This document shows, one piece after another, positions 8,063 to 13,530 of a stretch of DNA of 16,294 nt. The translations under genes and the position numbers were made by a program. The notes beneath the pieces were generated by a model. The model was not told the DNA's origin. It did no database searches and worked only from the letters and a program-made list of their open reading frames with translations. This stretch comes from Desulfarculus sp. (lineage in GTDB: Bacteria > Desulfobacterota > Desulfarculia > Desulfarculales > Desulfarculaceae): contig JAIWNN010000083.1 of the NCBI GenBank assembly GCA_020216805.1, positions 1 through 16,294 on the forward strand, written 5' to 3'. Each line of letters opens with the position of its first letter. The stretch's first letter is position 1.

Positions 8063-9024
8063 GGCAGACTCCAGAAGCGGCCACCCTCGAAGGGGTCGTA
8101 GGTGGAGCCCTGACGGGGTTGGAGGCCATGCGCCAAACGCAGGCGGATCACCGGGGCCAGGGAGGTCCCGGGCTTGAGCGGACGCAGTTCGGCCTGGCCC
8201 AGGGGAACGCGATCCCGCTTGGGTGGCTGCCACCAAAGCTTCAGGGTCGCGCCGCCGGCCAGTTGCAGATAGCGCAGCTCGATCGCGTGCCAGCCCGGAT
8301 CCAGGCGCAGCTTGCCCCAGATCTCGCGGGGCGGAGACTCGGTCATGTCGCGGGCCACCACCCGGCCGTCGATGATCACTTCCAGGCCGTCGTCCACCAA
8401 CCCACCGATGCCGTGGGACCCCGCCTGGTCCACTTTGATCAGGCCGGTCCAGACCAGCAGGAAATAGCGTTGGCGTCCGCCGGGCAGGGAGGCCAGGTCG
8501 GGGAAGTCCCAGGCCTGGGTCTGACCCAGGTCCTGGCCAGGCCCCACTCCGTCCACCTGGGGGTGAAGACACGCGCCGAGGCCCCGGCCGGCCGGGTCCT
8601 GATGGTCCAGGAAGTAGGCCCGCACCGCCTCGGCGCCTTGGGCCGGCCGCCAGCCAAACCACCAGGCCAGGCCCAAGCCCATGGCCAGGGTCAGGGCCAG
8701 GCCCTTGAGCCAGGCCCGGCGGCCGCTGGGACGGCCCAGGCCCGACAGCTCCCAGGCGGTGGCCACCAGGAAGCGGCCCAGGCGTTGCATCCGGGGCCAA
8801 GGGTCCAGACCCAGGGTCCGCGCCCCCCGCAGCAAGGCTTCTCCCAGGAGCCAAAGCACCAGGGCTCCACCCAGGGGGCCCAGGCCCAGGCGCAGGAGGA
8901 TTTCGCTGCGATTCAGGTCCCAGCCCTTGGCGTTGGCCATCTGGATCCAGGCCGCCTGGCTCAGCAGGCCCAGGGCCGCGCCAACCAGCCAGATCGGCAG
9001 CCGAGAGAGAATGAAACCGCTCAT
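8056..9024 (-). CDS. Small membrane protein with PA14-like domain
   Basis: This encodes 322 residues. ATG 9024 overlaps the previous stop as ATGA and has GGAGG (9032-9036) 7 bases upstream. Three hydrophobic segments are visible at about 8-28, 42-65 and 106-125, followed by a soluble, probably extracytoplasmic domain (about 134-284). That domain has the PA14 pattern: WTGLIKVDQAGSHGIG (192-207), then VDDGLEVIIDG (210-220), then DPGWHAIELRYLQLAGGATL (242-261). PA14 modules are beta-barrels often used for sugar binding. There is no GT-C catalytic core, so it may act as a partner or acceptor-binding subunit for the proteins encoded on either side. The stop overlaps the next start by 7 bases, so translational coupling is likely. 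The PA14 call is by eye and the function is unknown. Confidence 0.83.
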   Translation of the reverse strand: MSGFILSRLPIWLVGAALGLLSQAAWIQMANAKGWDLNRSEILLRLGLGPLGGALVLWLLGEALLRGARTLGLDPWPRMQRLGRFLVATAWELSGLGRPSGRRAWLKGLALTLAMGLGLAWWFGWRPAQGAEAVRAYFLDHQDPAGRGLGACLHPQVDGVGPGQDLGQTQAWDFPDLASLPGGRQRYFLLVWTGLIKVDQAGSHGIGGLVDDGLEVIIDGRVVARDMTESPPREIWGKLRLDPGWHAIELRYLQLAGGATLKLWWQPPKRDRVPLGQAELRPLKPGTSLAPVIRLRLAHGLQPRQGSTYDPFEGGRFWSLPW

Positions 9025-11237
9025 CGGAAGCCCTCCAGGTCGGAGGGATAGTCCACCGGCGGCCAGGTGCGCTCGAACAACAGGTAGTTACGGTCCAACT
9101 CTGGCCCCAGGGAGACCGGCAGGAAGATTTCCTCGGCGTTGCCGGTCAGGAAGGTCTCCACCCGTTCGCGTCCCTCGGGGCTGTTGTAGAAGACCGCCGC
9201 CCGCTCGGTGTTGGAACGGCTGGCGATGTCCGTGGCCTGGAAGATCCTCGGCCGGCCCTGGTAGAGGTTCAGGGCCAGATGCAGGGTGTGGTGCCAGTAG
9301 TCGCCGGTGGCCACCACCGGATAGCCGCGCCTCTGCAAAGCCTCGGCCAGCTCGGCGTGGTTCATCCAGGCGTCGGAGACGTGGTCCAGCAGGGGGCTGT
9401 CCCAGACCAGGGGGCGGCCGCCGCTGGTCAGGTGGCTATAAAAATAATTCACCCCCAGTCCGGTGAGGGACAGGCCCAGCCAGGCGGTCAGGACCAGCGC
9501 GGGCAGGACCTTCCACCGCCCCGGCGCCGCCCGCCAGAGGCGGAAAAAGGCCCGGGCCAGGACTATGGCGGCCAGGATGACAGCGTTGATGAAATAGCGT
9601 GGGTTGGCGGTGGGCGCTCCGATGGGGGCGATGAGCAGGTGCGCGCCCAGGGCGATCAGCGGGGTCAGGTCCAGCCAGGCCTGGCCGTCGCGCCGCCAGG
9701 CGGAGACCACCAGCACCAGCGCCGCCGCCACCACCACCCAGGCCAGGATCCCGTGGCCGTCCATGAGCAGTTGGCCGGTGTAGAGGCGGTAGACCACCTC
9801 GCCGTCCAGGGTCCGCCAGAAAATTTCAAGGAAACCTGGGAGATCCAGGAAGCGGGCCGGATTCAGGAAGCTCATGGGGTCCTGGTCGGGCAGGAGCATG
9901 CGGTTGATGGCGCGCGGCAGCATGGCCAGGACCATGCCCAGGCCCAGGCCCCAGGTCTGGGGGGCCAGGACGAACTTCATCCGGCCGATGACCAAGGCGG
10001 CCAGGCCCAGGCAGGCTGGGAAGACCACGAAGATCGAGTGGTTGAAAATGCCCATCCCCCAGATTAGGCCGGCGGCCACCGATAGCCCGGGGCGGGTGCG
10101 GCTGCGCGAGAACAGGTCCAGGCCCCAGAAGAAGAGCAGCGGCCCCAGGGAGGTGTAATCAAGGGGAATGCGCGCGAACATCACCCCGGCCGGGTAGACC
10201 GCCAGCACCAGGCAGGCGATGAGCGCCTGGGTGCGCCCCGCCTCGCGGACCAGAACCCGGTGGCAGAAGACCAGGGCCAAAAGGTTCAGCGCCGCCGCGC
10301 TGGCGGTCAGCACCCAGGGCGTCGCCCCCCAGACCAGGGTCGGCAGCGCCATCAGGTATTCGAAGAAGGGACCGTTGCGGGTGATCATGCCCTGGAAGGG
10401 GCGCGCGCCCTCGATGATAAGCTCGCTGCGCCAGATGTAGAAGGCCGACTCGCCGCTGATGCCCGGCACGGTGGGAGCCCAGAGCAGGCGCAAGACCCCG
10501 GCCAGGCCCAGCACCAGCAGAAAGGGCCATTCCCGGCGCAGGAAAAGGCGGGTGCGCGGCCAGTCGCGCAACCCCAGCCACCACAACCCCAGCCAGGCCA
10601 GGGGCAGCAGCCAGATCAAGGCCCGCCAGCGCTGCACCATGAAGCTCAGCTCGTCCAAGGCGGCGGGATCGGTGTTCGGGTCCAGGGGGGTCAGCCGGTT
10701 GTCGGGGATGGTCTCCAACTCCTGGCCGTCCGGAGGCAGCCAGTATAGGCTCAGATCAAGCGATTCAGTGCCTTGCACGTCCTCCAGGTCCAGCAGGTGG
10801 AGGCCGGGCTCCAGGTTGACCAGCACCTCGTGGGGCCGGGGGGGGCCGCCCACCCAGCGCTCCACCAGCCGCCGGCCGTCCAGCCGCAAGCGCACCGCCT
10901 CCGAGGCGTAGACCCCCAGCACATAGGGTCCAGGCTGGTCCACTCGCAGCAGGCCCACCCAGCGCCAGGCGAAGGGATAGAGTCGACGACCCTGGGGGTC
11001 GCGGTCCTGGTGCAGGCGCGGCGTGGGATGGATGGAGGTCCGGGCCGGGCCGGTCTGGAAGGGGTTGTCGTAAAGCCAGACCTGCATCCCTTGCCGGTCG
11101 GCCAGGGCCTGTCGCCGGCCGAAATCCACCACCGCCTCTCCCACCTGGCCGGACCGCCAGAGGGCAAACCCCAGGCAGACCAGCAACCCGGCCAGGAGAA
11201 TTAGCCATTTGCGAGTCGGGACGGCTCCGGCTTTCAT
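9021..11237 (-). CDS. GT-C membrane glycosyltransferase-like protein with N-terminal PA14-like domain
   Basis: This encodes 738 residues from ATG 11237; the RBS is weak (AGAG). TM1 is at about 11-29. A PA14-like extracytoplasmic domain follows at about 48-186, with WVGLLRVDQPGPYVLGV (93-109), LRLDGRRLVERWVGG (117-131) and LEPGLHLLDLEDVQG (142-156). A GT-C-type polytopic core begins at about 205. Its first large loop contains PGISGESAFYIWRSE (258-272), where Glu263 takes the place of the usual acidic catalytic residue, then TRNGPFFEYLMALP (286-299). The last 130 or so residues are soluble. The order is unusual, since the binding module precedes the catalytic-type core instead of following it. 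It is the first gene of a three-gene operon, with a promoter candidate just upstream. The GT-C assignment is good, but donor and acceptor are unknown. Confidence 0.88.
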   Translation of the reverse strand: MKAGAVPTRKWLILLAGLLVCLGFALWRSGQVGEAVVDFGRRQALADRQGMQVWLYDNPFQTGPARTSIHPTPRLHQDRDPQGRRLYPFAWRWVGLLRVDQPGPYVLGVYASEAVRLRLDGRRLVERWVGGPPRPHEVLVNLEPGLHLLDLEDVQGTESLDLSLYWLPPDGQELETIPDNRLTPLDPNTDPAALDELSFMVQRWRALIWLLPLAWLGLWWLGLRDWPRTRLFLRREWPFLLVLGLAGVLRLLWAPTVPGISGESAFYIWRSELIIEGARPFQGMITRNGPFFEYLMALPTLVWGATPWVLTASAAALNLLALVFCHRVLVREAGRTQALIACLVLAVYPAGVMFARIPLDYTSLGPLLFFWGLDLFSRSRTRPGLSVAAGLIWGMGIFNHSIFVVFPACLGLAALVIGRMKFVLAPQTWGLGLGMVLAMLPRAINRMLLPDQDPMSFLNPARFLDLPGFLEIFWRTLDGEVVYRLYTGQLLMDGHGILAWVVVAAALVLVVSAWRRDGQAWLDLTPLIALGAHLLIAPIGAPTANPRYFINAVILAAIVLARAFFRLWRAAPGRWKVLPALVLTAWLGLSLTGLGVNYFYSHLTSGGRPLVWDSPLLDHVSDAWMNHAELAEALQRRGYPVVATGDYWHHTLHLALNLYQGRPRIFQATDIASRSNTERAAVFYNSPEGRERVETFLTGNAEEIFLPVSLGPELDRNYLLFERTWPPVDYPSDLEGFR

Positions 11238-11297
11238 GGCACTCTGGGCAAAATAGTTGGCCTTGTCGCAGGGTTGGATGCTTCGGAGGCTGGACGA

Positions 11298-11326
11298 AGT
11301 TTATAACACCCCCCCCACCGGGTCAA
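11298..11326 (-). promoter_or_regulatory. Candidate sigma70 promoter for the 9021-11237 operon
   Basis: On the minus strand, TTGACC (11326-11321) is followed after 17 bases by TAAACT (11303-11298), 4 of 6 to consensus. An overlapping TATAAA (11305-11300) gives a 15-base spacing. This is a small AT island in very GC-rich DNA, and it leaves a leader of about 54 bases before ATG 11237. It would let the three-gene operon be transcribed apart from the radical SAM gene upstream. Confidence 0.55.
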
Positions 11327-11333
11327 CCGTGGC

Positions 11334-11346
11334 CCGCCTCTGGCGG
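11334..11346 (-). terminator. Short hairpin just after the radical SAM stop codon
   Basis: Directly after the TAG at 11349-11347 the minus strand reads CCGCC-AGA-GGCGG, a 5-bp stem with a 3-base loop. No U-run follows. It could be a weak terminator or an mRNA 3'-end stabiliser between the radical SAM gene and the operon promoter. Confidence 0.22.
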
Positions 11347-12453
11347 CTATCCCCGCCGACCGCCCAGCTTGCCCGCGTAGTGGCGCAGGACCTGGACCTT
11401 GCGCGGGTGGCGGGCCAGCCAGGCCAAAAGATGCCAGGGCGCGCTCAGGGCCGAGTTCTTGACCTCGCATTGGGACCAGCAGGTGCAGTCGGCCAGCTCG
11501 CGGCGCAGCTTCCAGGTCGCCGCCGCGTCGGCTATGGCCCGGAAGGTCTGTTCGCGCAGGTTGCCCAGGGGTTGGGAGATCAGGTTGCAGATGGTGACGT
11601 TGCCCTCCGGGGTCAGGAAATAGCTGGTGAAGCCGGCGTAGCAGGGCAGGGTGCGCCGCGCCCCGTCTAGTTGCGCCCGCACGTTGTCCATGTAGTAGTG
11701 ATGCGGCCAGCGCTCCAGCACCCGGCGCAGGGCCGCCTTGTCCTCCGGCCCCAGCTCGTCGGCCCGGCCGCTGTTGTGGAAGTTGCCGCCCCGCTCCTGG
11801 AGGTTGCAGGAGAAATCCACTCCCATTCCGGCCAGCAGCTCGGCCACCGGCTGCACCTGGTGGTGGTTCAGCCGTCCCACGGTCAGGCCGCTGGTCACCG
11901 TGAAACCCAGTTCCTGCGCGCCCTTGATGGTGGCCATGGCCTTGGCGAAGGCCCCCGGCACCCCCCGCACCTGGTCGTGGACCCCCTCCAGGCCGTCCAG
12001 ACTGACCGAGAAGACCAGCTCCGGGAAGAACCGCCTGATCTCCGCCAGGGCCTTCAGGATGCGCTCGGTCAAAAGCCCGTTGCTCACCAGGGACATCCGC
12101 GCCCGGGGCAGCCGCTGGTGCAGCAGCCGCACCAGGTCCACCAGGTCCTCGCGCAGGAAGGGCTCGCCCCCGGTCAGCCCCACCTTCTGCACCTGGCCGA
12201 AAAACTCGGCGTCGCGCTCCAGGATGCCGGCCAGCTCCGCCAGCGACAGCTCCCCGGCCACGCCCGCCGGGTTGATCTCCTTGGCCTTCCAGGTGTCGCA
12301 CATCACGCAGCGGGCGTTGCAGCGCCAGGTGACGGCGTAGTCCAAAAACAGCGGGCGCACCAGGCGGCCCCGGCGGCGCATCAGGGCCAGATAGGGCTGG
12401 CGGGCGGTGGCCTTGAGGGCCGCTGGCAGCATTCCCGGCATGTTTGTGTCCAT
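11347..12453 (-). CDS. Radical SAM/SPASM-type enzyme
   Basis: This encodes up to 368 residues. The radical SAM signature CNARCVMC gives Cys45/49/52 for the SAM-binding [4Fe-4S] cluster, followed by LTGGEP (93-98) and SLDG (151-154), typical of the fold. The C-terminal part has Cys271, 289, 323, 325 and 329 in a SPASM/Twitch-like arrangement around TPEGNVTICN (281-290), so at least one auxiliary cluster is likely. Start choice: AGGAGG lies directly against ATG 12453 with no spacing, while the in-frame ATG at 12441 (residue 5) is 12 bases from it, so translation may really begin at Met5. The family includes peptide and small-molecule modifiers. No precursor peptide was seen nearby, and the neighbours are glycosyltransferases, so the substrate is unknown. 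It is divergent from the GT2 gene and is followed by the GT-C operon after 109 bases. Confidence 0.93.
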   Translation of the reverse strand: MDTNMPGMLPAALKATARQPYLALMRRRGRLVRPLFLDYAVTWRCNARCVMCDTWKAKEINPAGVAGELSLAELAGILERDAEFFGQVQKVGLTGGEPFLREDLVDLVRLLHQRLPRARMSLVSNGLLTERILKALAEIRRFFPELVFSVSLDGLEGVHDQVRGVPGAFAKAMATIKGAQELGFTVTSGLTVGRLNHHQVQPVAELLAGMGVDFSCNLQERGGNFHNSGRADELGPEDKAALRRVLERWPHHYYMDNVRAQLDGARRTLPCYAGFTSYFLTPEGNVTICNLISQPLGNLREQTFRAIADAAATWKLRRELADCTCWSQCEVKNSALSAPWHLLAWLARHPRKVQVLRHYAGKLGGRRG

Positions 12454-12474
12454 CCTCCTGGGGCTCGTCTAGAA

Positions 12475-12503
12475 CCACTACACGCCGGCCGCCCGGCCGT
12501 CAA
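12475..12503 (-). promoter_or_regulatory. Weak candidate promoter for the radical SAM gene
   Basis: On the minus strand, TTGACG (12503-12498) is followed after 17 bases by TAGTGG (12480-12475). The -10 is poor (2 of 6), so only the -35-like hexamer is convincing. It would start transcription shortly before the AGGAGG at 12459-12454. Confidence 0.25.
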
Positions 12504-12520
12504 GCCCGGGCCGGCTTGAC
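12499..12520. promoter_or_regulatory. Inverted repeat spanning both divergent -35 hexamers
   Basis: GTCAAGCC (12499-12506) and GGCTTGAC (12513-12520) are perfect inverted 8-base arms around CGGGCC. Each arm holds the TTGAC core of one of the two facing promoter candidates. It could be an operator for a dimeric regulator or just two facing -35 elements. Confidence 0.45.
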
Positions 12521-12544
12521 AACCCGCCGCGCCCACGGCATTTT
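12516..12544 (+). promoter_or_regulatory. Candidate promoter for the GT2 gene
   Basis: A perfect TTGACA (12516-12521) lies 17 bases from CATTTT (12539-12544), which matches the -10 consensus at 3 of 6 positions. The start site would be near 12551. That excludes a TTG start at 12544 and supports ATG 12580, which has GGAG (12568-12571) 8 bases upstream. Confidence 0.42.
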
Positions 12545-12579
12545 TGGAGGCCAACCCCCTTGCCCTCGGAGTCTCGCCC

Positions 12580-13344
12580 ATGGCCGCCGCCAACCCCGCC
12601 CCCTCCGTCCGGGGGCCCGTCCCCGCCCGCCAGGTCAGCGTGGTGCTGCCCACCTACAACGAGGCCGGCAACATCGCGCTCCTGATGCAAGGCCTCCTGG
12701 ACGCCCTGGGGCCGGAGGTGGAGATCATCGTGGTGGACGACGCCAGCCCCGACGGCACCGCCCAGGCGGTGCGCGATTTTTCCGCCGACCACCCCCAGGT
12801 CCGCCTGGTCTATCGTAGCGACGAGCGCGGGCTGACCTCGGCCATCTGGCGCGGCATCAGCGAGAGCCAACGCCCGGTGGTCGGCTGGATGGACTGCGAC
12901 CTCTCCATGCCCCCGGCCGATTTCCCCCGCATCCTGGCCGCCCTGGCCGATCACGACCTGGCCCTGGGCTCGCGCTACGTCCCCGGCGGCGGCGACCAGG
13001 GCCACGGCTGGCTGGGCCGGGTCCTCTCCCAGACCATCTGCCGCCTCTCCCGCCTGCTGTTGGGCGGCCGGGTCCTGGACCTCACCAGCGGCTTCATGGC
13101 CGTGCGCCGTTATGTGCTGGACGAGCTGGGCCTGCGCGGCGACTACGGCGAATACTGCATCGACCTCATCCACCGCGCCCAGAAACGCGGCTTCTCCGCC
13201 GTGGAAGTCCCCTACCTCTGCGTCCCCCGCCACAGCGGCCAGTCCAAGACCAGCGTCGGTCTCATGGGCTTCCTGCGCCGCGGCCCCGGCTACCTGGCCA
13301 CCGTCCTCCGCCTCTGGCGTCGCGAAGGCCGCGTGAGGGGGTAG
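12580..13344 (+). CDS. GT2 polyprenol-phosphate hexosyltransferase, dolichyl-phosphate mannose synthase-like
   Basis: This encodes 254 residues from ATG 12580, chosen for its GGAG at 8 bases; a longer frame from TTG 12544 lies over the promoter candidate. The protein is a GT-A fold family 2 enzyme. Visible motifs are PTYNEAGN (24-31), VVDDASPDGT (51-60) for nucleotide-sugar binding, the metal-binding DCD (105-107) followed by LSMPP, GSRYVPGG (130-137), LTSGF (168-172) and the C-terminal RHSGQSKTS (217-225). This pattern is typical of DPM1-like enzymes, which move mannose or another hexose from a nucleotide sugar to polyprenyl phosphate on the cytoplasmic face. No GtrA-like or other transmembrane tail is present, so it is a short, soluble or peripheral type. 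It could supply the lipid-linked donor used by the GT-C proteins around it. The sugar specificity cannot be read from the sequence. Confidence 0.94.
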   Translation: MAAANPAPSVRGPVPARQVSVVLPTYNEAGNIALLMQGLLDALGPEVEIIVVDDASPDGTAQAVRDFSADHPQVRLVYRSDERGLTSAIWRGISESQRPVVGWMDCDLSMPPADFPRILAALADHDLALGSRYVPGGGDQGHGWLGRVLSQTICRLSRLLLGGRVLDLTSGFMAVRRYVLDELGLRGDYGEYCIDLIHRAQKRGFSAVEVPYLCVPRHSGQSKTSVGLMGFLRRGPGYLATVLRLWRREGRVRG

Positions 13345-13365
13345 GAGGGGGAGGGATGCGAAGAA

Positions 13366-13416
13366 TGTGGGGGGAACCTTTTTCTTTGGGGGCCAAAGAA
13401 AAAGGTTCCCCCCACA
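13366..13416. repeat. Perfect inverted repeat with 24-bp arms, possible bidirectional terminator
   Basis: Arms 13366-13389 and 13393-13416 are exact reverse complements around a 3-base GGG loop. The left arm starts TGTGGGGGGAACC and ends TTTCTTTGG. It lies 22 bases after the GT2 stop, between two convergent genes, so both transcripts would form a very stable hairpin. There is no trailing U-run. A smaller stem follows (CCCAAA 13424-13429 with TTTGGG 13440-13445), and CTTTGGGGG occurs both in the loop region and at 13439-13447. It may be a dispersed REP-like element as well as a transcription barrier. Confidence 0.85.
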
Positions 13417-13481
13417 CCCCCCTCCCAAAAGAAAACCGCTTTGGGGGATGCGTGTTAACGAAATGTTTTAATTTTTTGATT

Positions 13482-13509
13482 GTCATTGCGAGCGCAGCGA
13501 AGCAATCTC
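13482..13509. repeat. Copy of a widespread dispersed intergenic repeat
   Basis: The unit GTCATTGCGAGCGCAGCG followed by AAGCAATCTC has ATTGC/GCAAT ends (13485-13489 and 13502-13506). From general knowledge this sequence is scattered in intergenic DNA of many bacteria, and its spurious translations (IASAAKQS, SLRAQRSN, CFAALAMT) are common in databases. Only one unit is seen here. The surrounding 13448-13480 is unusually AT-rich for this window. Confidence 0.7.
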
Positions 13510-13530
13510 CGGATTCTTCATCCTTACCCG

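Noticed and set aside
11234..12478. 414-residue minus-strand frame across the radical SAM gene
   Set aside because: Out of frame with CxxxCxxC and SPASM cysteines; composition is that of a GC-driven shadow.
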